Source: CAIODY01 sp046051225
GTDB lineage: Bacteria > Bacteroidota > Bacteroidia > Chitinophagales > CAIODY01
Length of the DNA stretch: 64,000 nt
Direction: 5' to 3'
NCBI GenBank assembly: GCA_046051225.1
Contig: JBJOOR010000001.1
Coordinates: forward strand, 310,001-374,000
The first letter of the stretch is position 1; each line of letters begins with the position of its first letter. The position numbers were made by a program, and so were the translations under genes. Of this stretch, positions 26,224 through 34,479 are shown piece after piece. The notes under the pieces were generated by a model. It was given only the letters and a program-made list of their open reading frames with translations. It did no database searches and was not told the DNA's origin.

Positions 26224-26281
26224 TTCGTTTCCTTAACTTAATCATCTTCATAAAAATTGTATTCTTATTGTAGATGCTTTA

Positions 26282-26740
26282 TTAGAAAAAATCAAACAAG
26301 TATTTTTCGTCAAAATCAATTTCAAATTTTTTCAAGAAGGAAATATATTCCTCTTTAAAACTAATTTTCTTATGATGCTCTTCTTGATTTTCGATATAAT
26401 TAATTACATCTTTCACTTGCGATTTGCTGTAGGAGAAGGCTCCATAACCAGATTGCCATTCAAATTTGCCTCTTACTAATTTTTTATCGTTAATCCATTT
26501 TGATGAACTCCCTTTTATATCCTGCATCAAATCTGAAATAGATTGTGTAGGTCGCATACCAATAAATAAATGCACATGGTCGGGCATTCCATTTATGCAA
26601 ATCATTTTATGTTCGTGGTGTTGCACAATGCCGCTGATATATTTATACAACTCATCTTTCCATGATTTTTGAATCAAAGCATCACGATGTTTTACAACAA
26701 AAACAAAATGCAGATGAACTTGAGTATAGGTGTTTGCCAT
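26282..26740 (-). CDS. IS200/REP-associated tyrosine (Y1) transposase
   Basis: A 152-residue HUH single-strand transposase. The HUH motif is HVHLF (PDHVHLFIGM), and the probable catalytic tyrosine is in VINYIENQEEHH after SKSQVKD. The YTQVHLHFVFVVKHRDALI opening is typical of the Y1 family. The coding sequence is intact. An array of small hairpins lies directly upstream of the gene (26756-26900), which is the setting of REP-associated transposases, and no TnpB accompanies it. It may process those hairpins rather than act as a classical IS. Confidence 0.9.
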   Translation of the reverse strand: MANTYTQVHLHFVFVVKHRDALIQKSWKDELYKYISGIVQHHEHKMICINGMPDHVHLFIGMRPTQSISDLMQDIKGSSSKWINDKKLVRGKFEWQSGYGAFSYSKSQVKDVINYIENQEEHHKKISFKEEYISFLKKFEIDFDEKYLFDFF

Positions 26741-26755
26741 TGATCAAAATTGTAG

Positions 26756-26900
26756 TTACCGATATTTAATCACTACGTGATTTAATACAGAAACATCTGA
26801 AAAATTCAGACGAAGGATTTTATTTGGAGACAATTGTGCCATAGGCACAATATATCGGTAACAAAAACGAACGATAGGAACAATCAAGTGCCATCGGCAC
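26756..26900. repeat. Hairpin array beside the IS200-like transposase
   Basis: Four perfect small palindromes lie in 145 bp: AATCAC/GTGATT (26768-26782), TCTGAA/TTCAGA (26796-26810), ATTGTGCC/GGCACAAT (26833-26851) and GTGCC/GGCAC (26888-26900), each with a 3-nt loop. Three of these are enclosed by a 10-bp inverted pair, TTACCGATAT (26756-26765) and ATATCGGTAA (26852-26861). Two hairpins share the core GTGCC-AT(A/C)-GGCAC. The layout resembles REP/IS200 end structures acted on by Y1 transposases. The rest of the 182-bp gap to dxs shows nothing else. Confidence 0.7.
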
Positions 26901-26922
26901 GAAATAAATTCTTTCTAAATTA

Positions 26923-28824
26923 TTATTGCATCCCCCTCACCGCCTTCACCACATCATCTACATAAAAACCACATTCTTGTTGTAGTTCTTTTGGTGTGCC
27001 TTGTTCAATAAATGTATCGGGTATGCCTAATCGTTTTACATGAGCTGTGTAATTATTATCATTCATCCATTCTAAAATAGCTGAACCAAATCCACCAGTA
27101 ATACAGCCATCTTCAATGGTTATAACCTTTTTAAATTTACCAAAAATTTCATGAAGCATTTCAGCATCTAATGGTTTTACAAAACGCATATCATAATGCG
27201 CTGGGTAAATATTTTCAGCATGTAATGTTTTAAAAGCTTCAGTTACAAAATTTCCTACATGCCCAATTGAAAGCACAGCCACATTTTCGCCATCACATAT
27301 TTTTCTGCCTTTACCAATTTCTATTTCGGCAAATGGGCGTTGCCAATCCGTCATCACACCTTCTCCTCTTGGATATCTGATACAAAACGGAACTTTATTT
27401 TTTTCTAATTGCGCTGTGTACATTAAGTTTCTCAACTCTTCTTCATTCATGGGTGCACTTACAATTAATTGCGGAATGCAACGCATATACGCCATATCAT
27501 AAGCACCATGATGCGTAGCGCCATCATCGCCCACCAAACCACCTCTATCCATACACAATACTACAGGAAGATTTTGCAATGCCACATCATGTATTACTTG
27601 GTCGTAAGCTCGTTGCATGAACGAAGAATAGATATTACAAAATGGTCGTAAGCCTTGTGTGGCCAAACCTGCCGAAAATGTAACTGCATGTTGCTCGGCA
27701 ATGCCCACATCAAAAGCTCTTGTTGGCATTTCTTTCATCATATATTTTAATGAGCTACCACTCGGCATAGCAGGTGTAACGCCCATTATTTTATCATTCT
27801 GTTTTGCTAATTCAATCATTGTCCAGCCAAATACATCTTGGTATTTTGGTGGCATGGGTTTATCAATAATTTTCTTTTTTAATTCGCCCGTTTCCGAATT
27901 AAATAAACCTGGTGCATGCCATAAAGTTTGGTCTTTTTCGGCTAAATCATAGCCCTTTCCTTTTGTAGTAAGTGCATGCAATATTTTTACACCATCAATA
28001 TTTTTTAATTCTGAAAATACTTCCACCAATCGTAAAACATCATGCCCATCAATAGGTCCAAAATACCTTAATTGCAATGATTCAAAAATGTTTGCCGATT
28101 TTGTAATCACACCTTTTAGCCCAGCTTCAATTTTGCTAAGCATGTGGCGGCTCATGTTTCCACCAGGAATACTTCCAAGCGTATTCCAAATATCATTTCG
28201 TATTTTATTGTATGTGGCAGATGTAGTTACATCGGTTAAATATTCTTTTAATGCACCTACATTTTGGTCGATGCTCATACAATTATCATTCAACACAATT
28301 AACATATTTGTTTTGCTAACACCTGCATGATTCATGGCTTCAAATGCCATTCCTGCTGTCATAGCGCCATCACCAATCACAGCAATATGTTGTTTCTTTT
28401 TATCTTTTTTATATTTCGAAGCCATCGCCATTCCTAATGCTGCCGAAATAGATGTGGATGAATGACCTACACCAAATGTATCATAATTACTTTCATCGCG
28501 TTTTGGAAAACCGCTAATGCCTTTGTATTTTCTGTTGGTATGAAAATCTTCTCTTCTTCCTGTTAAAATTTTATGTCCATAAGCCTGATGACCTACATCC
28601 CAAATTAATTGGTCGTTTGGCGTATCAAATACATAATGAATAGCCACCGTTAATTCAACCACACCCATGCTGGCGCCAAAATGCCCACCATACACACTTA
28701 CAGTATCTACAATAAATTGTCTTAATTCTTTACAAACCTGCGGCAATTGGTCTTTTCGAAGCTTTCTTAAATCTTCGGGGTAAATAATTTTGCTTAATAA
28801 TGGGCCAGGAACTGCTTTACTCAT
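26923..28824 (-). CDS. dxs: 1-deoxy-D-xylulose-5-phosphate synthase
   Basis: A 633-residue thiamine-diphosphate enzyme joining pyruvate and glyceraldehyde-3-phosphate at the start of the MEP isoprenoid pathway. The ThDP motif GDGAMTAGMAFEAMNHAG is near residues 151-168 with NDN (LNDNCMSIDQNVGAL) after it. The transketolase-type second domain has AEQHAVTFSAGLATQGLRPF with the catalytic Glu, and the C-terminal domain (ITIEDGCITGGFGSAI) is complete. It stands alone on the reverse strand after the hairpin array. Confidence 0.96.
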   Translation of the reverse strand: MSKAVPGPLLSKIIYPEDLRKLRKDQLPQVCKELRQFIVDTVSVYGGHFGASMGVVELTVAIHYVFDTPNDQLIWDVGHQAYGHKILTGRREDFHTNRKYKGISGFPKRDESNYDTFGVGHSSTSISAALGMAMASKYKKDKKKQHIAVIGDGAMTAGMAFEAMNHAGVSKTNMLIVLNDNCMSIDQNVGALKEYLTDVTTSATYNKIRNDIWNTLGSIPGGNMSRHMLSKIEAGLKGVITKSANIFESLQLRYFGPIDGHDVLRLVEVFSELKNIDGVKILHALTTKGKGYDLAEKDQTLWHAPGLFNSETGELKKKIIDKPMPPKYQDVFGWTMIELAKQNDKIMGVTPAMPSGSSLKYMMKEMPTRAFDVGIAEQHAVTFSAGLATQGLRPFCNIYSSFMQRAYDQVIHDVALQNLPVVLCMDRGGLVGDDGATHHGAYDMAYMRCIPQLIVSAPMNEEELRNLMYTAQLEKNKVPFCIRYPRGEGVMTDWQRPFAEIEIGKGRKICDGENVAVLSIGHVGNFVTEAFKTLHAENIYPAHYDMRFVKPLDAEMLHEIFGKFKKVITIEDGCITGGFGSAILEWMNDNNYTAHVKRLGIPDTFIEQGTPKELQQECGFYVDDVVKAVRGMQ

Positions 28825-28965
28825 TGATTGGTTTTAGGAAAATGATTGGTTCAAATATCTGAAATATTTTTTATAAATAAGTTGTCAGATGGTTTTGGTT
28901 TTTTAACAACGCAATTAAAAATTTGTTTATTACTTCAACACTGATGTTTAAAAAATAAATAACAT

Positions 28966-29289
28966 TTAAGCCTGTTCCGTATTTACCACAGCCAAACATT
29001 TATCTACTTCTTTAATCATATTCGAAATCATTTTTTTCAATTCTGCTTTTTTAATATCATCTTCATCGCTTAACGATTTAGCTAATTTCAACGATTGCAT
29101 TTGTGCTTCTAATTCTGCAATTTTTGTTTCGCTTTGTTTTTTGCTTTCTTCAGCATTGATAAGCTGTTCAACCAATTTATCGTTTTCGGTTTTTGCCTTT
29201 TCAATTTCATTTTTTTGCTGTTCAATTTTTTGTTGAACAAGTATAATTTTTTGTTGAATGGCTTCTAATGATTGTAAAGATTCGTTCAT
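28966..29289 (-). CDS. Small coiled-coil protein, possibly ZapB-like
   Basis: A 107-residue protein, nearly all heptad coiled coil (residues about 5-70: IQQKIILVQQKIEQQKNEIE and on). It ends ELKKMISNMIKEVDKCLAVVN. Proteins of this shape usually stand directly before zapA in Bacteroidota, where a division role is suspected; here the 141 bp downstream hold no zapA frame and dxs follows. The name is therefore only a suggestion from shape. It starts 31 bp after the EEP-family gene on the same strand. Confidence 0.65.
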   Translation of the reverse strand: MNESLQSLEAIQQKIILVQQKIEQQKNEIEKAKTENDKLVEQLINAEESKKQSETKIAELEAQMQSLKLAKSLSDEDDIKKAELKKMISNMIKEVDKCLAVVNTEQA

Positions 29290-29320
29290 GATTATTATAG
29301 TTAGATTTTTTTGTAATTAT

Positions 29321-30430
29321 TTATTTTAGCTTTAACCAGCTAATAATTGGGTAATGATCGGAATATGGATTTGTTTTTATCACATCAAATTTCATTACTT
29401 CAATTGATTTATCGGGCAAAATATAATCTATTCGCATAAATGGAAATTTGCTGATATAGCTTGTTCCAATTCCTTTTGATGAAACCAAAAAAGCATCTTG
29501 TAAATTTTGATGAATAGTATGATAACTATACGATGCTGGGGTATCATTAAAATCGCCACAAACAATTACAGGATAAGGACTTTCGGCTACAGCCTTTGCC
29601 ACCATATCGGCTTGGTGTGCACGACGAACAAACCCACGTTTTAGCTTTCGCAAAATTCGTTTTCCTCTATTAATATCCTTGTCGTCATCAAGCTGTATAT
29701 CATCTAAATATTTGTAATCTTCTTTGCCAAAATAAACCGATTGAAGATGTGTATTTATTACCCGATAAATTCTGTTATTAATTTGAATATCAGAAAATGA
29801 AGCCGCATTATCGGTATGATTTCCAAAATCAATTTTACCCGATTTAATAATTGGAAAATCGCTAAACGTGGCTACACCCCAATGGTCTATGCCACGAAGT
29901 GTAGATGTAATTTCGAAATGATAATATTTGTATCCAATTTTTTCTGTTAGTTTTTTTATGGTATTATATTTTTTATAATCAGGATTTTCGGTAGAATAAA
30001 ATTCTTGAAAACAAGCTATTTGAGGATGTGCCTCTTCTACATTTTTCAAAATTTCTTTTTGATGATTTTTATCATCGCTCCATTCATACAAATCAAAAAC
30101 TCGTACGTTGTAATTCATTACTTTAATAATGTTGGAATTGTTTTTGGTAAATGGTTTTTCGTTGCCCCAAGCAAATGTGTTTTGAATATTTTTAAAATTT
30201 AAAATAAGAATGGATAGCGAAAGTAAAATCCACCAATTTCTTTTTATCAACCAAAATAAAATGAATAGAAAATTGATTAATAAAATGTAAGGAAAGCCAA
30301 GCCCTGCAAACGAAATCCACCAAATGGTTGAAGGACTTACAAATACATTAAACACTGCCATTAATAATAAAATAGCAGGCGGAAAATTTAACACCACAAA
30401 AATTCGTTCAAACCAACTCAAATTTTTCAT
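29321..30430 (-). CDS. Membrane-anchored endonuclease/exonuclease/phosphatase (EEP) protein
   Basis: Three N-terminal membrane helices (about residues 8-90 from the chosen start) are followed by an EEP catalytic domain: MNYNVRVFD, CFQEFYST with the metal-binding Glu, INTHLQSV, VICGDFNDTP and the late DHYPIISWL with the catalytic His. The family includes DNases, sphingomyelinases and phosphoinositide phosphatases; the substrate is not predictable. The catalytic domain is probably periplasmic. I use the ATG at 30430 (MKNLSW) rather than 30457, since MLFNNQFAS is a poor start. 369 residues. Confidence 0.85.
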   Translation of the reverse strand: MKNLSWFERIFVVLNFPPAILLLMAVFNVFVSPSTIWWISFAGLGFPYILLINFLFILFWLIKRNWWILLSLSILILNFKNIQNTFAWGNEKPFTKNNSNIIKVMNYNVRVFDLYEWSDDKNHQKEILKNVEEAHPQIACFQEFYSTENPDYKKYNTIKKLTEKIGYKYYHFEITSTLRGIDHWGVATFSDFPIIKSGKIDFGNHTDNAASFSDIQINNRIYRVINTHLQSVYFGKEDYKYLDDIQLDDDKDINRGKRILRKLKRGFVRRAHQADMVAKAVAESPYPVIVCGDFNDTPASYSYHTIHQNLQDAFLVSSKGIGTSYISKFPFMRIDYILPDKSIEVMKFDVIKTNPYSDHYPIISWLKLK

Positions 30431-30581
30431 CGATGCAAATTGATTATTAAATAACAAAAATGCAAATGAGTTGAGGATAAATATTTTATTGTTCTATAAA
30501 ATGCTCATATTCCCATCTTAATAAAGCTACATTCAGTAAAAACACATAATGACTTCATTTTAAAATAAATTTTAAAATAAA

Positions 30582-30612
30582 TTTGGTAAATAGAAAATGG
30601 CACTTATCTTTG
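30582..30612 (+). promoter_or_regulatory. Promoter of rpsJ
   Basis: TTTGG at 30582-30586 and TATCTTTG at 30605-30612 with 18 bp between form a near-perfect Bacteroidota promoter. Its -7 box and spacing are the same as those before tRNA-Asn (54921-54950). A 12-bp tandem repeat (TTTTAAAATAAA twice) lies just upstream. The leader to the ATG at 30658 is about 40 nt. Confidence 0.75.
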
Positions 30613-30657
30613 CCGTCCGAAAAAATTCTAACGAATATAAAAAAGTTCATTTAAACG

Positions 30658-30963
30658 ATGTCACAAAGAATCCGAATCAAATTAAAATCTTACGACCACA
30701 ATTTAGTTGATAAATCAGCTGAAAAAATCGTTAAGACAGTTCGAGTAACAGGCGCTGTAGTAAGTGGTCCTATTCCGTTACCAACAGATAGAAGAATCTT
30801 CACTGTTAACCGTAGTCCACACGTTGATAAAAAGTCTCGTGACCAATTTCAGCTTTGTACTTACAAACGTTTAATGGATATTTATTCATCAACTTCAAAA
30901 ACTGTTGATGCATTAATGAAGTTAGAATTACCAAGTGGCGTTGAAGTAGAAATTAAAGCATAA
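30658..30963 (+). CDS. rpsJ: 30S ribosomal protein S10
   Basis: A 101-residue S10/NusE, the expected length. It shows RIRIKLKSYDHNLVDKSAEKIV, the SGPIPLPTDRRIFTVNRSPHVDKKSRDQF loop and the KLELPSGVEVEIKA end. It is part of the 30S head and, as NusE, of antitermination complexes. In most bacteria rpsJ heads the S10 operon, in Bacteroidota usually after fusA. Here it is a single-gene unit with its own promoter and a strong terminator, flanked by unrelated genes. Confidence 0.97.
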   Translation: MSQRIRIKLKSYDHNLVDKSAEKIVKTVRVTGAVVSGPIPLPTDRRIFTVNRSPHVDKKSRDQFQLCTYKRLMDIYSSTSKTVDALMKLELPSGVEVEIKA

Positions 30964-30983
30964 CAGCTTTTTAAAATATTAGT

Positions 30984-31024
30984 AAAAGCGTAAATTTTCT
31001 TAGTTGAAGATTTACGCTTTTTTA
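30984..31024 (+). terminator. Rho-independent terminator of rpsJ
   Basis: A 12-bp perfect stem, AAAAGCGTAAAT (30984-30995) pairing with ATTTACGCTTTT (31010-31021), with a 14-nt loop and a U-run. It lies 21 bp after the rpsJ stop and before the TTG start of the methyltransferase gene, so it isolates rpsJ as one transcription unit. Confidence 0.88.
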
Positions 31025-31067
31025 GTTTTGCAGCATTTTTATTTAGCATTTATCAAATCCAATCACA

Positions 31068-32267
31068 TTGAAACTTTTCCCTAATTTAGTAAAAGGCATT
31101 ACACAATCGCTTCGCAATATTTTTGAAAAAAGATACCATGCCGATAAAGTGATTGAATATTTATTTAACGACAACCCTAAATGGGGCAGCCGTGATAGAG
31201 CTTTTGTGGCCGAAAGTGTTTTTGATATGGTAAGGCAATGGCGCAGATTATGGGCTATTTTAGAAAAAGATGTAAGCTTTGATGAAGCTACTTTAACCGA
31301 ATTATTTGGCGTATATTGGATAATAAAAACCTTTGAAGTACCCGATTGGACAGAGTTTGCCGATTTGAATATTGATGTAATTCTTCAACGTGATAGAGAA
31401 ATATTTAGTCGCAGTATTCAGTATTCAATTGATGATACTATTGATGCCATTGCATTTGAAGAAATTGGCGAAAGATGGGAAACCGAATTAGCAGCTATGA
31501 ACAAAATGGCTGAAGTTGTAATTAGAACCAACACTATTAAAATATCTGTTCATCAGCTTTTAGCAGAATTTGAAAAAGAGCAAATGGAAATTGGGTTGGT
31601 AGAAAATATGCCCGAAGCCTTGATTTTAAAACAACGTAGAAATTTGTTTAGCAATCAATTATTTAAAAATGGTTGGTTTGAAGTACAAGATGCTGGCTCA
31701 CAATTAATTGCTCCGTTTTTAAAAGTTGAACCTGGTATGAGAGTGATAGATGCTTGCGCTGGTGCTGGTGGCAAAACCTTACACATAGCCACTTTGATGC
31801 AAAACAAAGGAAGAATAATTGCGATGGATATTGAAGCAAAAAAATTGGAAGAAGTAAAGCGCCGTTCGAAACGAAATGGTGTATCTATCATTGAAACAAA
31901 ATGGATTGAAAATTCGAAAACAATAAAACGATTGCACGAAACAGCCGACAGACTTTTGTTGGATGTGCCTTGCAGCGGCTTAGGTGTGTTGAAACGCAAT
32001 CCTGATGCTAAATACAAAATTGATCCTAATTTTATTAAGCAAATTAAAATAACCCAACAAGATATTATTCAGCGCTATTCGGGGATGTTAAAAAAAGGCG
32101 GAATGATGGTGTATGCCACTTGCAGCCTGTTGCCTTCGGAAAACAATAAACAGATTGAAACATTTTTAGCTAATAATAAAAACTTTTCGTTGTTAGAAGA
32201 AAAAATGATTTATCCATCGGAGTTTGGCTTTGATGGATTTTACATGGCTAGGCTTTTAAAAAATTAA
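31068..32267 (+). CDS. RsmB/NOP-family RNA (cytosine-5) methyltransferase
   Basis: A 399-residue protein with an N-terminal NusB-like helical region and a C-terminal Rossmann methyltransferase. The SAM site is VIDACAGAGGKTLHIA, and the two catalytic Cys motifs are LLDVPCSGLGVLKRNPD (PC) and VYATCSLLPSENNKQI (TC). It modifies a cytosine of rRNA, most likely 16S (RsmB type); the exact site is not predictable. The start is a TTG at 31068 (LKLFPNLVKG read as Met). No ATG is suitably placed near it. Confidence 0.88.
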   Translation: MKLFPNLVKGITQSLRNIFEKRYHADKVIEYLFNDNPKWGSRDRAFVAESVFDMVRQWRRLWAILEKDVSFDEATLTELFGVYWIIKTFEVPDWTEFADLNIDVILQRDREIFSRSIQYSIDDTIDAIAFEEIGERWETELAAMNKMAEVVIRTNTIKISVHQLLAEFEKEQMEIGLVENMPEALILKQRRNLFSNQLFKNGWFEVQDAGSQLIAPFLKVEPGMRVIDACAGAGGKTLHIATLMQNKGRIIAMDIEAKKLEEVKRRSKRNGVSIIETKWIENSKTIKRLHETADRLLLDVPCSGLGVLKRNPDAKYKIDPNFIKQIKITQQDIIQRYSGMLKKGGMMVYATCSLLPSENNKQIETFLANNKNFSLLEEKMIYPSEFGFDGFYMARLLKN

Positions 32268-32361
32268 AAGTTGACTAACAAAATAAAAATCTAAAATTTC
32301 GAATATTACGTTTGTTTATCGAAATTGCACTTTCTTACAAACAATCAATCTTAATTAAGGG

Positions 32362-34398
32362 ATGAAAAAACTTTTTCTTTTCTGCTCGTTGCTGTTAACC
32401 GTTTTAGGTTTTAGTATTAATAAAACAAATGCTGAAGAACCTTTGTTGCCAGCAAAAATTACAACAGAAACAAAATCGTTAGGTAATAATGAATTTGTAT
32501 TACGCTTTAATTTTAGCATACCCGATAAACACCATGTGTTTACGCAACATTTAGACCCTAATGCAACTGGCACACCAGCAGTATTCGATTTTCAAAAATC
32601 GAAAGATTATGAATTGATTGGTACTGTAAAAGAAATTGGAAAATTATTAAACGAGCCGGATCCTGTAGATGCCAAAGTAAAATTAGAATACTACAAAAAC
32701 AGTGTGGTTTTCGAACAAAAAATAAAATTAAAAGCAAAAGCTACAAAGATTAAATGTGCTACAACTTATGGTATTTGTAATGAATCTACTTGTATGCCAC
32801 CACGAGATAAAGATTATTTTTTTGAAGTAAAAGAAGAAGCCGAAAACACAAGTACACAAGGTGCTACACCAATTGTTGATACTACTAATAAAGCTGAAAT
32901 ACAAACTACAAAAACAGAAATTACATCATCAACTTCAAACACCGATGCAAGCGATGAATCATCAGTAACTACACACGATTCTATTTGGAAAATATTTTTA
33001 AAAGGATTGTTGGGCGGCTTGGGCGCATTGCTAATGCCATGCGTATATCCAATGATTCCGTTAACCGTAAGTTTTTTTACTAAAAAAAGTAAAACACGGG
33101 CTAAAGGAATTAGCAACGCCATGATTTATGGTTTATCAATGATTGCTATTTTTCTTTCTATTGGTTTATTGGTAAGCCTTTTGGGCAATTCATCTACGCC
33201 CAATCAATTGGCTACAAACCCTTGGTTGAATGGTTTATTCTTTTTAATATTTGTAGCATTTGCCTTGTCATTTTTTGGTGCATTCGAACTTACATTGCCA
33301 AGTAGTTGGGTTGATAAAACTGATAAAGCATCTGAAAAAGGTGGCTTAATTGGAATATTTTTTATGGCATTTACCATGGTGTTGGTTTCGTTTTCATGTA
33401 CGGCCCCCATCATGGGAAGCTTGCTAACAGCAATGGTTTCATCCAGTTCAAAATCAGGTCCTATTATGGGAATGTTTGGTTTTTCATTAGCCTTTGCATT
33501 ACCATTTACATTGTTTGCCATTTTTCCAAGTTGGTTAAATTCATTACCAAAATCGGGTGGATGGATGAATGTATTTAAAGTAAGCGTTGGCTTTTTAGAA
33601 TTGGCAATGGCATTAAAATTTTTATCAAATATTGATTTAGTTTTTCAATGGCATATTATTACCAGAGAAATTTTTATTGCTTCGTGGGTTGTAATATTTG
33701 GTTTGTTGGGCGTTTATTTAATGGGCTGGATAAAATTTTCGCATGATAGCGATGCGCCTTATCTTTCTATCGGGCGATTGATGTTTGCAATACTTGCATT
33801 CATTTTCACCGTGTATTTAATTCCTGGTTTATGGGGTGCTCCATTGGAAATTATTAGCGGCTTTCCGCCACCCGAATTTTATAAAGAATGGAAAATGCCA
33901 ACGAACAATAATGCTGTTATTTCATCTGATGGTAAAACAACGGGGCATAAAGAAGAGTGTCCGCTGAACTTAAATTGTTACCACGATTTTGAAGCGGCAA
34001 GTAAAATTGCACAAGAACAAAATAAGCCTTTGTTTTTAGATTTTACAGGTTGGAATTGTGCTAACTGCCGCAAGATGGAACAAACAGTTTGGAACAAACC
34101 AGAAATTTTTAAATTGTTGAATGAAAAGTTTGTGGTGGTTTCGTTGTATTGCGATGATAGAGCCAAATTGCCCGAAGCCGAACAATTTGTTTCGAAATTT
34201 AATGGCGAAAAAATAACAACAGTTGGCGAAAAATGGAGCGACTTACAAATCAGCAGATACAACAGATTAGGTCAACCTTATTATGCTATTTTAAATCAGG
34301 ATGGAAAAGATATTGCACCATCAACAGGTGCTAATTTTAATGCGGATGAATATTTAAAATTTTTGCAAACTGGCATTGATAATTATAAGGCTAAATAA
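32362..34398 (+). CDS. DsbD-like thiol:disulfide interchange protein
   Basis: A 678-residue inner-membrane reductant carrier. It has a signal peptide (1 to about 24), an N-terminal DsbD-alpha-like domain with a Cys in IKCATTYGICNESTCMPP, and about eight membrane helices. The two transport cysteines are in LLMPCVYPMIPLTVSFF and SFSCTAPIMG, and a C-terminal thioredoxin domain has WNCANC near residue 560. Electrons flow from cytoplasmic thioredoxin to periplasmic proteins. Thr/Ser-rich linker residues 165-200 join the first domain to the membrane part. Confidence 0.92.
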   Translation: MKKLFLFCSLLLTVLGFSINKTNAEEPLLPAKITTETKSLGNNEFVLRFNFSIPDKHHVFTQHLDPNATGTPAVFDFQKSKDYELIGTVKEIGKLLNEPDPVDAKVKLEYYKNSVVFEQKIKLKAKATKIKCATTYGICNESTCMPPRDKDYFFEVKEEAENTSTQGATPIVDTTNKAEIQTTKTEITSSTSNTDASDESSVTTHDSIWKIFLKGLLGGLGALLMPCVYPMIPLTVSFFTKKSKTRAKGISNAMIYGLSMIAIFLSIGLLVSLLGNSSTPNQLATNPWLNGLFFLIFVAFALSFFGAFELTLPSSWVDKTDKASEKGGLIGIFFMAFTMVLVSFSCTAPIMGSLLTAMVSSSSKSGPIMGMFGFSLAFALPFTLFAIFPSWLNSLPKSGGWMNVFKVSVGFLELAMALKFLSNIDLVFQWHIITREIFIASWVVIFGLLGVYLMGWIKFSHDSDAPYLSIGRLMFAILAFIFTVYLIPGLWGAPLEIISGFPPPEFYKEWKMPTNNNAVISSDGKTTGHKEECPLNLNCYHDFEAASKIAQEQNKPLFLDFTGWNCANCRKMEQTVWNKPEIFKLLNEKFVVVSLYCDDRAKLPEAEQFVSKFNGEKITTVGEKWSDLQISRYNRLGQPYYAILNQDGKDIAPSTGANFNADEYLKFLQTGIDNYKAK

Positions 34399-34479
34399 TT
34401 TAACGTTTAGGTTCTTAAATAGTAAATGAATTTGTGTTTCTTTGAGTTGTATTTTTAAAAGAAATAACGATTCTGTTTC

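Noticed and set aside
26224..26281. Left end of a classical insertion sequence at the Y1 transposase
   Set aside because: No inverted or direct repeats flanking the gene on this side; structure is confined to the other side.
28825..28965. zapA or a 6S RNA next to the coiled-coil gene
   Set aside because: No suitable frame fits in 141 bp and I could not see a convincing 6S-like structure by eye.
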